Source of the DNA: a virus
Direction: 5' to 3' (one strand)
Virus record (IMG/VR): IMGVR_UViG_3300022752_000416
Coordinates: 1-22,723 of that record
Length of the DNA stretch: 22,723 bases
Made by a program: the position numbers and the translations under genes. The notes under the pieces were generated by a model that was not told where the DNA came from, did not search any database, and saw nothing but the letters and a program-made list of their open reading frames with translations. Below are positions 12,245 through 19,505 of the stretch, piece by piece; position 1 is the stretch's first letter; each line of letters begins with the position of its first letter.

Positions 12245-12898
12245 TTACACCGATAGGTTGGAGACAAACGACAGTGTAACGATGGCCGACGGTACTGCTG
12301 GCCTGGTTGGGGAAGTGCCTGCCGGATACTGCTCAATCGACACTCCGACATCAGTAGGCCGCCACATAATCTCCACATAGTCGTTTGCGTTAAGGCTTAC
12401 AAAATAGTTTATTGCTGCAATTGTGTGAAATGGATCGCTGGCGCCTTTTCTGGGTGCAAACCCAAACCTTGAGTTCGACTTATCAATATTGGTTCCATTC
12501 TTTCTAAACCAAACGTCAACGTCTTGGGATGAATTTGTCGTATTCGTAAACTGGATGGAAAACTGGACGTTGTATATGCCCGACTGCGATACGTTCAGTC
12601 TAGATGAGTTTGAGAGAGTGACGCCGTTGTTGAAGTCGGTGGTGTCAAACGTGATGGCGTAGGCTGTTGTGGTGTTAGCCGCAACTTGGTCTGTTGAGTC
12701 CTGGAACGCGCCGTAAGGAGCGTTAAGGTACTTTCCACCACGCGGTCCGAATAACGCTGCCAGAGCATTTGTGATGCGGTTGGCGTAGATGCCTATGTTG
12801 CTGAGTGTTTGGCTAAAGTACAGACGATCATATGTATCGCTAGGGCTGCCAAGATTCGGCTGCGCTGGCGTTGTAATCTGACCGCTGTAGTCTGCCAT
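12245..12898 (-). CDS. C1q/TNF-like jelly-roll virion protein, 217 residues
   Basis: ATG 12898 is chosen because the longer frame (from 12931) overlaps the endolysin gene end; neither start has a good ribosome binding site. Residues 1-65 include a conserved-looking leader (DTYDRLYFSQTLSNIGIYAN then RITNALAALFGPRGGKYLNA). From about 70 to the end the strand order of a C1q/TNF jelly roll is visible: AYAITFDTTDFNNGVTLSNS, SGIYNVQFSIQFTNT, DVDVWFRKNGTNIDKSNSRF, INYFVSLNANDYVEIMWRPT and a final VTLSFVSN strand. Such domains form trimers and serve as receptor-binding or decoration heads. The gene sits after the endolysin, apart from the three fibre genes, so it could be a decoration or a tail-spike component. 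Confidence 0.68.
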   Translation of the reverse strand: MADYSGQITTPAQPNLGSPSDTYDRLYFSQTLSNIGIYANRITNALAALFGPRGGKYLNAPYGAFQDSTDQVAANTTTAYAITFDTTDFNNGVTLSNSSRLNVSQSGIYNVQFSIQFTNTTNSSQDVDVWFRKNGTNIDKSNSRFGFAPRKGASDPFHTIAAINYFVSLNANDYVEIMWRPTDVGVSIEQYPAGTSPTRPAVPSAIVTLSFVSNLSV

Positions 12899-12899
12899 G

Positions 12900-13331
12900 T
12901 TAAGCGTATGGGCGAGTGCCCGCCTTGTCAATGATTAGAACTTGTCCTCTTGGAGTACCGTTCAATGTGTTGGGAATAGAGATGTGCGTCCAGCGATCAA
13001 ACTCTCGTATCAGTTGGTCGTAAGGAAGTTTTGCGGCCATGATAGCCTTCACAACCTGGTCAGGAGTAAGGCTAGGAACGCGAATATCAGCAGCGCAACC
13101 AAGACGATGCTGGCTAGTATCTTTGCTTCCCACCGCATCATTGACTTTTTTACTGCGATACGCAGAGTTGACCATGACCGGAACACCACCCAAGGCAGTT
13201 TTGACACGCTCAAGAAGACCCGCAAGTCGTACAAGATTTGTTCTTTCAAACGCGCTAGGAGTGTTGTCAAACTCACGGTGGTCAGTTACCGTTAGTTCTT
13301 CAATACTGAAGTGTTCTGTTAACTGGATCAC
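12900..13331 (-). CDS. Peptidase M15A-type endolysin, 143 residues
   Basis: Starts at GTG 13331, which overlaps the holin stop in a GTGA. The chain matches the M15A family of D-Ala-D-Ala carboxypeptidase-like zinc peptidases. It opens with LTEHFSIEELTVTDHREFDN; SAYRS (Arg59) and the metal pair follow in SQHRLGCAADI (His75, Asp82, spacing HxxxxxxD), then RWTHIS with His116 as third ligand and Glu110 nearby as candidate base. The length of about 140 residues is normal for single-domain phage endolysins of this class. It would cut the peptide cross-links of peptidoglycan. It has no signal peptide, so release depends on the holin encoded just upstream. Strong call. Confidence 0.9.
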   Translation of the reverse strand: MIQLTEHFSIEELTVTDHREFDNTPSAFERTNLVRLAGLLERVKTALGGVPVMVNSAYRSKKVNDAVGSKDTSQHRLGCAADIRVPSLTPDQVVKAIMAAKLPYDQLIREFDRWTHISIPNTLNGTPRGQVLIIDKAGTRPYA

Positions 13332-13735
13332 TTTGCCGCCACACCATTGATTTTTTCAGCAGTACGCATACCGCCCAGGCCAAGCATTCCAAGCATTAGC
13401 GGCATCATGGTTCCCATATCCATAGTGGGGAACTTGACGGGATGGCCGTACATTGTGCTGCCCCACTCGGCAAGTGGACCAATGACAAATTGCACCGCAA
13501 ATCCTGCACCGCAGACCCATCCAATACCTGGCCGCCAGCCACTAACGAAAATGCTAGGGTTGGAGGCTTCGGCCTTGTTGATCTCCAACTGTCCAGCAAT
13601 AATTGACAGTTCACCAGACTGTTGCAGCTTGAACAGTTCTAACTTGGCGGCAGCAGCTTGCGCAGGATCAGGCCATAGCCGATCCATGACTTTTCCACCA
13701 ATGTCTAAGAGTGCGGATACTGGATCAAGTGCCAT
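13328..13735 (-). CDS. Holin of the 3-TM GTA-release type, 135 residues
   Basis: The start is ATG 13735 with AAGGA seven bases upstream; the longer frame to 13789 would add 18 basic residues. After an amphipathic N-terminal half (KLELFKLQQSGELSIIAGQL) comes ASNPSIFVSGWRPGIGWVCG, the hallmark of the holin family found in gene transfer agents (Holin_3TM, PF11351), then hydrophobic stretches at about 70-88 and 107-122 (MMPLMLGMLGLGGM). It forms membrane lesions that let the endolysin reach the wall. It overlaps the second membrane protein gene by 11 bases and the endolysin by four, a complete holin-endolysin pair. Confidence 0.85.
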   Translation of the reverse strand: MALDPVSALLDIGGKVMDRLWPDPAQAAAAKLELFKLQQSGELSIIAGQLEINKAEASNPSIFVSGWRPGIGWVCGAGFAVQFVIGPLAEWGSTMYGHPVKFPTMDMGTMMPLMLGMLGLGGMRTAEKINGVAAK

Positions 13736-13964
13736 CTGGTATTCCTTTTTGTTGTGAATCTGAACGTATCTGTACAATCTTTTCGGCACTCTTACCGGCC
13801 ATGATTCCAGTCACCACAATCGTAAGTGCCTGGCCTAGCATTTCCACATATGCGCCCCGCGTCTCAAGTTCAAAAATGCTAAGAGCCGCAAAGGAAACAT
13901 AGCTAACAAGCAGAAACACTACCGTTACTGGCTGGATGTTCTTTGCTAACCAGGACTCGTTCAT
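13725..13964 (-). CDS. Second holin-like membrane protein, 79 residues
   Basis: ATG 13964 overlaps the upstream stop (ATGA). The protein has a short N-terminal MNESWLAKNIQPV, a strong membrane span at about residues 13-32 (VTVVFLLVSYVSFAALSIF), an acidic loop (ELETRGAYVE) and a second span at about 43-58 (LGQALTIVVTGIMAG), followed by a basic/Gln tail ending in SDSQQKGIPDGT. Size, topology with two spans, and the WL...QP start match small phage holin-like proteins. Encoded directly before a holin with which it overlaps, it may act as antiholin or as a co-holin. No sequence feature decides which. Confidence 0.68.
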   Translation of the reverse strand: MNESWLAKNIQPVTVVFLLVSYVSFAALSIFELETRGAYVEMLGQALTIVVTGIMAGKSAEKIVQIRSDSQQKGIPDGT

Positions 13965-14239
13965 TTTGATGCTCTTTCGTATAACTGCTCTACCCTTGAG
14001 CGAATCTTCATACTGTCTGCACTTCCTAGTATGTTCCCCAAGTTAGAGTAAATCAGCGTTAGCTGCTCCTTGGTGCATACAGTCCCTGATTCATCCAACC
14101 AATCCCAAATCCTATTTGACCGTTCTTTCGGATCATGCGTACTGTACGCAATATTCAAAAAATCGGATACGCTGCACTCGCGCTTTGCTGTCGCGCCGTA
14201 CACCAGCGACAAGATGAATAGTGGAATAAGCCAGCGCAC
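13961..14239 (-). CDS. Exported small protein of the lysis cluster, 92 residues
   Basis: Starts at GTG 14239, directly abutting the upstream stop, with AAGG eleven bases before it. Residues 1-18 (MRWLIPLFILSLVYGATA) are a clear signal peptide with an Ala-x-Ala type end before KRECS; there is no lipobox. The mature part has two Cys (22 and 55, able to form a disulphide) and is helical: SVSDFLNIAYSTHDPKERSN, WDWLDESGTVCTKEQLTLIY, SADSMKIRSRVEQLYERASK. It is exported to the periplasm. In the lysis cluster it might aid outer-membrane disruption, but it does not look like a Rz1 lipoprotein (no Pro-rich mature part). Function unknown. Confidence 0.66.
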   Translation of the reverse strand: MRWLIPLFILSLVYGATAKRECSVSDFLNIAYSTHDPKERSNRIWDWLDESGTVCTKEQLTLIYSNLGNILGSADSMKIRSRVEQLYERASK

Positions 14240-14473
14240 TCACTTGTCAGCCTTGTTTTCCAGCTTGTCAAAGATGCGCTCCAATGTCGCGTCAATCTTG
14301 TCCAGACGGCTCTCGATGTCTGCCTTGCTGACGTAGTTCTTTGGCAGATCAATCTCGATGGCCTTGATGTCTGCTTTCAGCGCCTTGACCGAGTCCCATA
14401 TTTCTTTACACCACCAGCCAACGGCGATCAGGATCGCGCCTCCGATGAAGTTGAACATTGGCTGGAATTCCAT
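14240..14473 (-). CDS. N-terminal TM plus coiled-coil protein, 77 residues
   Basis: ATG 14473 has GGAGGA five bases upstream. Residues about 7-24 (FNFIGGAILIAVGWWCKE) make one membrane span; the remainder is a charged helix (IWDSVKALKADIKAIEIDLP, then SKADIESRLDKIDATLERIF, then DKLENKADK) with heptad spacing. This layout (short N-terminal anchor and periplasmic coiled coil) is what an inner-membrane spanin has, but it is short for that class and no partner lipoprotein is embedded in or after it. Many phages carry such anchored coiled-coil proteins beside holins. It is the first gene of the lysis group. Confidence 0.62.
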   Translation of the reverse strand: MEFQPMFNFIGGAILIAVGWWCKEIWDSVKALKADIKAIEIDLPKNYVSKADIESRLDKIDATLERIFDKLENKADK

Positions 14474-14474
14474 G

Positions 14475-15539
14475 TTATTCCTCCAATGCGGCGATACGGG
14501 CAGCTAGGGAAGTGATGAGTGCTTGCTGCTCTTGCATGGCCTTGATAAGCATAGGCACAAACACACTGTACTTTACGGATTTTGTAGTACCAATCTCATT
14601 GTTATCAATATCTCGGTTAATGTTTGTCTCAACCATTCCAGGGAAAATGCTTTCCAATTCTTGAGCAATAACACCAATCTGTTTGTTTGTCCCGTTATCA
14701 CTTTTTAAGTTGTAGTTGCGAATTTTCACTTGCATCAAATCAGCAAGTTTTGGTGTTGCATCAACAATGTTGTCTTTAAGTTTTACATCAGAAAGCGCGC
14801 CATAAGAATTATTTGCGTTTTGTATATTTCCATTGCCATAAATGATGATATTTGCAACGGTGTTGGAACTTGATGTCCCATAAAAATGATTCCATCCAGT
14901 TCCAGATGCGGTCGCAGAATCTGACCTAAAGTTTGATTCTGTGTAAGCTGCTGGTGTTTGTGATTGCACTCGTCCATTGATATTTACACCACCAATAATC
15001 AATCTTCCTGCGCTCAATATCATTTGTGCAGTAGATGGAGCAGCGGCGTTATATGCAGCAAAATTTAGACTTGCAACCGTTGCGCTTACACCGCTTGACC
15101 AAATTCTTACCGCATCTGACGAATTAAATCCGCTTGAATCATTCATGCCAAACTGAAGCAAAGGTAAAGCAGTTCCAGCCGATGTGTCTTGAATGGATAT
15201 TTTTGCCGCGCCAGCAGTAGCTGAAACAACAGCAAATTTTCCATAGGTGCTTGGCGAAGTAGTACCAATCCCCACGTTTTGGCTTGTGTCTACGGTTACC
15301 GCTGTAGTCCCAACTGTTTTGATGGTCAATGCAGTTGACGTGTCAGTGTCAATGCTGCCACCTATCTTCAGCACCTTCCCAGAGCCAACATGAAGACCAA
15401 CGCTGGTTCCGGTTCCAGCCGCAGCAAACACCGCGTCCACCGAGTCTAGGTCGGTGTTGATCTTTGTGCCCCAAGTGTCGGTGGATGCACCTACCTCTGG
15501 TTTAGTAAGGAGTAGGTTGGTCGTTGTCGTATCAGCCAT
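14475..15539 (-). CDS. Tail fibre with C-terminal S74 intramolecular chaperone, 354 residues
   Basis: ATG 15539 has GAGGT five bases upstream. The N-terminus [20 protein letters not shown] then [19 protein letters not shown] is a common fibre beginning. The middle is beta-rich ([20 protein letters not shown]). From about residue 248 a peptidase S74 (endosialidase-type chaperone) domain is plain: [11 protein letters not shown] with candidate catalytic dyad Ser250/Lys255, then [16 protein letters not shown] and [20 protein letters not shown], finishing in a coiled coil. In this family the domain folds the trimeric fibre and then cuts itself off at the Ser, here predicted to remove about 105 residues. 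Third fibre gene in a row, just before the lysis genes. Confidence 0.87.
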   Translation of the reverse strand: MADTTTTNLLLTKPEVGASTDTWGTKINTDLDSVDAVFAAAGTGTSVGLHVGSGKVLKIGGSIDTDTSTALTIKTVGTTAVTVDTSQNVGIGTTSPSTYGKFAVVSATAGAAKISIQDTSAGTALPLLQFGMNDSSGFNSSDAVRIWSSGVSATVASLNFAAYNAAAPSTAQMILSAGRLIIGGVNINGRVQSQTPAAYTESNFRSDSATASGTGWNHFYGTSSSNTVANIIIYGNGNIQNANNSYGALSDVKLKDNIVDATPKLADLMQVKIRNYNLKSDNGTNKQIGVIAQELESIFPGMVETNINRDIDNNEIGTTKSVKYSVFVPMLIKAMQEQQALITSLAARIAALEE

Positions 15540-15547
15540 GATTTACC

Positions 15548-16660
15548 TCATTGGGTTGTCCAACTCTTAGACGTTGCGCCTAATGGTGTCCAGGTGTCGG
15601 TGTTGTCAGAAATTATAGTCCAGCTATCCGTATTTGGGGACTGCGTAGTCCATGTGGTGGTTGCTGTACCAGAGTCAGTCCAAGTGTCTGAATTTGCTGG
15701 CTCCGGCTCCCACTTCAACCTGGCGGCAATCAGGTCCAGTGCTGTTACAGCATCCTCAATCTGTACCAGGTAGATTGACCCTCCAGCGCCAATCCCATCA
15801 GTCGCAGCACCTGGCTCCAGCATTGCGATGCTAAAGGTGCTACCAGCAGCAGAGTAGGCATCACCACCACTCAGCATTTCCAGCACTTGAACAAACATTG
15901 ATCCGACACTTGCTTGTGCGTCAGCCGCTGTGCCTGACTCTGCGCTATTTACAAAATATGCAAAAGCAGGCGTCAATGTATCTGAAACTGTACCCGATTC
16001 AGCCAAAACTGAACTAAGGGTAAACGTGCTGATTGCGGTATCAGACGCCGACAAAGAGTCAAGCGCCGCAGCTACAGCAGTCAGCGCGTTGCTTACAGCG
16101 TCAGCAGTTGAACCAGCTTCTGCCAGATTGACCGGCATGACAACAACGCCAATCTGAGAATCAGTCGCACTTCCAGCCTCTGTAGCAAACGCCACTGCAA
16201 CCATTTGGTTGGCTAGTGAGTCTGCTGCCGTTGCGCTTTCTGCTGCAAAGGCTATTACGTTAAAACTGGATACTTGGGAATCTGATGCTGAACCAGATTC
16301 TGTTATTGCTGCCACCGCAGTTAAACTGTTAACAATGGAATCCGCAGATGATGCTGCCTCAGATAGCGTTGTGGGTATTGTCAAAGCCCCAATCGTGCTG
16401 TCAGATGCTGCACCAGTTTCCGATAACGACAATGCAAATGTGACTGCTAGTGATTGGCTATCTGCGCTGGTTACTGCCTCTGCAATTGCAGCGGAATAAC
16501 CAAATCCAGATAGCAATCCATCAACTGCATTCATGCCATACGCGCTGTATCCATACGCTCCATCACCATACCCAGACGTTCCCTCTGTTAGAGTTACAGA
16601 GTAGACTGTTCCAGATAAAGTGCTGAATGGACTTTGTGAGAATGCTGAAAAGCCAAGCAT
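15548..16660 (-). CDS. Fibre protein built of exact 20-residue and 10-residue repeats, 370 residues
   Basis: The start is ATG 16660: AGGA lies six bases upstream, while an in-frame TTG at 16723 falls inside the 53-residue gene. Residues 1-60 are a Gly/Tyr-rich leader (GYGDGAYGYSAYGMNA). From residue 61 an acid (Glu, once Asp) recurs at 61, 81, 101, 121, 141, 161, 181, 201, 221, 241, 261 and 282, usually six residues before an Asp (for example ESGSASDS), ending with a weaker unit near 302-309. After a short WEPEPAN linker, Trp recurs at 327, 337, 347, 357 and 367 in units like SDTWTDSG. The protein is thus almost all repeat, probably a slender beta-structured shaft. Lying between two other fibre genes it is almost surely a tail fibre part. 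Confidence 0.72.
   Translation of the reverse strand: MLGFSAFSQSPFSTLSGTVYSVTLTEGTSGYGDGAYGYSAYGMNAVDGLLSGFGYSAAIAEAVTSADSQSLAVTFALSLSETGAASDSTIGALTIPTTLSEAASSADSIVNSLTAVAAITESGSASDSQVSSFNVIAFAAESATAADSLANQMVAVAFATEAGSATDSQIGVVVMPVNLAEAGSTADAVSNALTAVAAALDSLSASDTAISTFTLSSVLAESGTVSDTLTPAFAYFVNSAESGTAADAQASVGSMFVQVLEMLSGGDAYSAAGSTFSIAMLEPGAATDGIGAGGSIYLVQIEDAVTALDLIAARLKWEPEPANSDTWTDSGTATTTWTTQSPNTDSWTIISDNTDTWTPLGATSKSWTTQ
15551..16480. repeat. Coding repeats: about 13 units of 60 bases, then 5 units of 30 bases
   Basis: The gene body encodes 20-residue units from 16480 down to about 15734 and 10-residue Trp units from about 15703 down to 15551. The protein period is exact for eleven units, then one unit of 21 residues. 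At the base level the units are clearly diverged, so this is an old amplification held in register by selection, not a fresh tandem array. Confidence 0.8.
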
Positions 16661-16668
16661 GGCATTTC

Positions 16669-16830
16669 CTACTCGCTTGGCGAGGTTTCTAGAATTGTAG
16701 GCTGGTTGCCAGCTTCTACCCAATCAATGTAAGCGCGGAAGTCTGGGTCTTGGTCTGACTGACAAGGCGCAACCACCTTGCCGTCGGCATCCCGCGTTAC
16801 GGTTCCTTGGTCAAGAATAATCGTGTACAT
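16669..16830 (-). CDS. Conserved-looking 53-residue mini-protein between fibre genes
   Basis: Starts at ATG 16830, overlapping the previous fibre stop by one base (TGATG), and stops at TAG 16671-16669, nine bases before the next fibre ATG, with that gene's binding site AGGA overlapping the stop. The sequence MYTIILDQGTVTRDADGKVV, APCQSDQDPDFRAYIDWVEA, GNQPTILETSPSE is well-formed and contains a strand-turn start and an acidic helix. I recall very similar small proteins between or after fibre genes in other phages, without a known function; a fibre-assembly helper or a small tip subunit is plausible. It was missed by a size cutoff, not by poor quality. Confidence 0.72.
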   Translation of the reverse strand: MYTIILDQGTVTRDADGKVVAPCQSDQDPDFRAYIDWVEAGNQPTILETSPSE

Positions 16831-18101
16831 CAGTAGTCCGTCTCAATCCACCAGCCGCCAAATGCCATTCCTGTAGCTGTCGCACCTGAGTTATTAGTTA
16901 TCCAGTGCCTAAAGGAAAGAAATGTTGTATTTGCGGGTAGTACAGTTCCAGCAGTCCCTGTCAAAGTTCCAGTAGCTACATCTCCAGTATTTAGTCTTGT
17001 GACTTGGTAATACACAGTGTTATTTGATGTGGGCGGAGCAAACAAAGCAAGTTCGTACCAGTCGGTATCTGAGGTGTTTGCTGGAAAACTTGCGCCCAAG
17101 TCAATTGGAGTCTGAGCCGCAGAGCCACCGTAATAGATAAACAGATTTGTGTTTGCTGCCCCTTGCCCAACTCCAATACAATTTGTCAGCGTAGATGGTT
17201 CTACATTAGTTGGATTAGCAACAGAAGAAGTCAGACCTACAAATGACCTTTTATTTGCTGCATGACTGTAATATCCAAACCTGCTAGTCATGTAAAAACC
17301 GCCATAGGCAGTAGATGTGGCAGAACCTAAAGCATAAAAATTTGTTCCAGTCCTTATATAACCTAGAGTTCCAGCACTTGCTTGAGCATTATATCCAGTT
17401 CGTGGTGCTCTAGTAAACATACTAGTTGCTGCTATAGTTTGTACACTATTACCAGTAACTGAAGTAGTAACCGTCCATTGGTCAACATTATTAAATCCAT
17501 AAACTGAATTTATATATGCCACACGTTTATTAGATAATGCAACTTGCAATGGGTATGCCGCATTGGTAGCGTTCAAAAACGCTGGTGCTGCATAGCCTCC
17601 TCCAATATTCCTAGCAAATGTTTTGAGATTCCCAGCAGATGGTGCGGCTGGAATTGATGCAACCGTAACGCTTGAAACTTGGTTTGTTGTGCCCGTCAGG
17701 TTAACAGTTGTAAATGCTCCGGTTGATGGAGTCGTTGCACCAATGCTGGAGTTTTCAATTACATATCCGCTGACCTTGTCGCTTGCGTCTTCGTTGACTG
17801 ATTTACCGGCTGGGTAGCTACAGAATACGTTTTTTGTACCAGCAGAGAAAGTGACTAAGCTATTGGAGTTGCTTGAACTTAGTACGGTTGTTCTGGATAG
17901 GGTTGTACCGGAAGCTGTGTATGTACCAATCCCAACCTCCCATTCGGATGTACCTATTCCTGCAATCGTGTAATAGGTAGTATTGCCATCACCAATAGCA
18001 GCAAAAGACTGAAAACCTGTAGCTGCACCCGCCAGGGTGACGGTTCCAGTTCCGGTTGTAGTTGTGGTTTCTTGAACCCGATCAGCAATTACAAGAGCCA
18101 T
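16830..18101 (-). CDS. Tail fibre protein with phage-adaptor N-terminus, 423 residues
   Basis: ATG 18101 follows TAGGAG at six bases. Residues 1-105 (MALVIADRVQETTTTTGTGT, VTLAGAATGFQSFAAIGDGN, EWEVGIGTYTASGTTLSRTT) form an N-terminal module shared by fibres and fibre-like proteins of many phages, probably the part that joins the virion. Residues about 113-136 (VIENSSIGATTPSTGAFTTV) are the usual short link, after which a distinct beta-rich C-terminal domain (residues 150-423) begins; that is where host recognition would lie. There is no S74 or visible enzyme motif in the C-terminal part, which ends in a strand FGGWWIETDY. First of three fibre genes. Confidence 0.8.
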   Translation of the reverse strand: MALVIADRVQETTTTTGTGTVTLAGAATGFQSFAAIGDGNTTYYTIAGIGTSEWEVGIGTYTASGTTLSRTTVLSSSNSNSLVTFSAGTKNVFCSYPAGKSVNEDASDKVSGYVIENSSIGATTPSTGAFTTVNLTGTTNQVSSVTVASIPAAPSAGNLKTFARNIGGGYAAPAFLNATNAAYPLQVALSNKRVAYINSVYGFNNVDQWTVTTSVTGNSVQTIAATSMFTRAPRTGYNAQASAGTLGYIRTGTNFYALGSATSTAYGGFYMTSRFGYYSHAANKRSFVGLTSSVANPTNVEPSTLTNCIGVGQGAANTNLFIYYGGSAAQTPIDLGASFPANTSDTDWYELALFAPPTSNNTVYYQVTRLNTGDVATGTLTGTAGTVLPANTTFLSFRHWITNNSGATATGMAFGGWWIETDY

Positions 18102-18117
18102 TAAAGACTCCTACCGG

Positions 18118-18294
18118 TCAGTTTGCAACAAGTTCGTCTTCTTTGAAGAAACGCTCTTGTGCCTGATTGAATTGATCGGTGTATGAAACGCGCAGCAGGA
18201 GTGTCGATTCGTTATCAACAACTGCACCAACCACAACAGTACCCGTTATGGCCGTACCCTTGATGGTCACGTTGTCGCCTGTTTTGAATGCCAT
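18118..18294 (-). CDS. Small SH3-like virion-block protein, 58 residues
   Basis: ATG 18294 has TAAGGA seven bases upstream, and the frame ends at TGA 18120-18118, sixteen bases before the first fibre. The protein MAFKTGDNVTIKGTAITGTV, VVGAVVDNESTLLLRVSYTD, QFNQAQERFFKEDELVAN has the strand pattern of a small SH3/KOW-like barrel (G-D-x-V at the first turn, G-T-V-V-V-G in the middle, R-x-x-Y and a final E-D-E-L). Such short proteins are frequent next to decoration or fibre genes. Role unknown. It is too short for common gene-size cutoffs but has a strong start signal and clean coding content. Confidence 0.72.
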   Translation of the reverse strand: MAFKTGDNVTIKGTAITGTVVVGAVVDNESTLLLRVSYTDQFNQAQERFFKEDELVAN

Positions 18295-18304
18295 GATTGA
18301 ATCC

Positions 18305-18859
18305 TTAGACAGACGCGGTATAGGTGACGTTTAATGTATCGCCAGACGCTACAGAACGATTTCCTCCAGTAAAGCTACCAGCGGAGTACAGGACGCCTGA
18401 TGTAGTCGCACGCACCTGGGTAACCGTCAACAATGCACCGGCAATGGTTGCTGTGGCGTTGATGCTGAATGAGGTTGCGGTAGATGCCTTAGAACTAGAG
18501 GCCGCAGCGTTCCATGCAACGGTGATACGGTTTGAGCCTGTGTAGGCAGTGCTTTCTGTCCATCCAGCGTGAGATGCTAGGGTGTCACCAGCCGCATAAG
18601 TAGGAGTACTTGTTCCATCTACCAGGCCCATGTACCAGGCTGCGGTGTACGCGCTGCCAGCAAAATACTTGTCCAGCAGATCGTTCTTTCCTACTGTCAC
18701 CACCAGGTTTTCAATGGTGTCAACCCACTTGACCTGACCATCTTGGCCTACGCACTCAACCTCATAACGGCCAGTGACTCCGATGGTTTCATCCATATCG
18801 GATTTGCGTGAGATTGCTACGCTTGAGGAGTCTTGACCATTGATACGCTCTGATTGCAT
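18305..18859 (-). CDS. Beta-rich virion structural protein, 184 residues
   Basis: ATG 18859 has GGAG six bases upstream; the longer frame begins with TTG at 18871. After a polar leader comes TGRYEVECVGQDGQVKWVDT and ENLVVTVGKNDLLDKYFAGS, then AAWYMGLVDGTSTPTYAAGD, ASHAGWTESTAYTGSNRITV, and a tail of strands ending SGDTLNVTYTASV. This order (W-x-G-L, D-T-x-x-S-H-A-G-W-x-E, G-D-T-L-N-V-T-Y) is one I recognise from virion proteins of many podo- and siphoviruses annotated only as structural, decoration or tail proteins. It lies between the adaptor and the fibres, so it could be a decoration or a tail-nozzle protein. Confidence 0.65.
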   Translation of the reverse strand: MQSERINGQDSSSVAISRKSDMDETIGVTGRYEVECVGQDGQVKWVDTIENLVVTVGKNDLLDKYFAGSAYTAAWYMGLVDGTSTPTYAAGDTLASHAGWTESTAYTGSNRITVAWNAAASSSKASTATSFSINATATIAGALLTVTQVRATTSGVLYSAGSFTGGNRSVASGDTLNVTYTASV

Positions 18860-18884
18860 TTTGTTCTCCAAAACTGGGAAAATT

Positions 18885-19505
18885 TTAACCGAAAGACTTG
18901 GCGCGTGACTTCAGCTTACCGCCGCTAGTCGCTCCGCGCTCATCTGCAATTTGCAGTTCCTCAATACCTCGTTGGTACAGACTGGACCACACTTGAATTC
19001 TTGCATCATCCTGTAGGTAGGGTGCAGCCTGGAGCAGCGAACCGTACAAATACACGTCAGGCGCTTTTGTCAGCAGCCAGTTGGTGGTGTTGGACGTGGA
19101 TAGCTTGCTGAGTTTGCTGTAGTAGATCAACTCGCCGGTGTAGCTTGAATCAGGGATTGGGACAACGCGGATCTGAGAACCGACTACGCCAAAGAATTTA
19201 GGTTTACCGCTTGACGTGTAGACAGTCAGCAAGTCATCCAGGCTATCGATGGTCTCAAACTGCAACGGCGTGACAGGATTGGTGTCCATCTTGAACGTCC
19301 GCGCCTCTAGGAAGTCGCCTGGCGTTGCGTTGTACTCAGCATCAATGGTGGCCGTGGCACGGGTAATCATCTGGGTCGTGCGCAGAGTACGCTCCATCTG
19401 AGCCTCGGCCAGAGATACAAAGTCGGTGATGGCAGACGTGAGATCGCTACGGTTGAGCCAATCGGCGACCGAGGCTTTCAGTTCAGCGTAGGTGCTAAGT
19501 GCCAT
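18885..19505 (-). CDS. Head-to-tail adaptor protein (SU10-type), 206 residues
   Basis: ATG 19505 lies inside the end of the glycosyltransferase gene (11-base overlap), with AAGG nine bases before. The pattern MALSTYAELKASVADWLNRS, SLAEAQMERTLRTTQMITRA, TPGDFLEARTFKMDTNPVTP, ELIYYSKLSKLSTSNTTNWL, APDVYLYGSLLQAAPYLQDD follows the adaptor proteins that sit under the portal ring in SU10-like and related short-tailed phages: helical N-terminal half, a central beta part and a final helix with W-x-x-L-Y. Position after portal, scaffold and capsid genes fits. It would dock the tail to the portal. Confidence 0.78.
   Translation of the reverse strand: MALSTYAELKASVADWLNRSDLTSAITDFVSLAEAQMERTLRTTQMITRATATIDAEYNATPGDFLEARTFKMDTNPVTPLQFETIDSLDDLLTVYTSSGKPKFFGVVGSQIRVVPIPDSSYTGELIYYSKLSKLSTSNTTNWLLTKAPDVYLYGSLLQAAPYLQDDARIQVWSSLYQRGIEELQIADERGATSGGKLKSRAKSFG

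Noticed and set aside
13347-13757. 136-residue plus frame opposite the holin gene
   Set aside because: The holin family signature is on the minus strand and the genes on both sides overlap it on that strand.
16661-16723. Upstream TTG start for the repeat fibre
   Set aside because: It would run through the 53-residue gene and has no ribosome binding site; ATG 16660 has one.
18860-18871. TTG start adding four residues to the beta-rich structural protein
   Set aside because: The nearby ATG 18859 has GGAG at proper distance, and that same GGAG would lie inside the longer frame.
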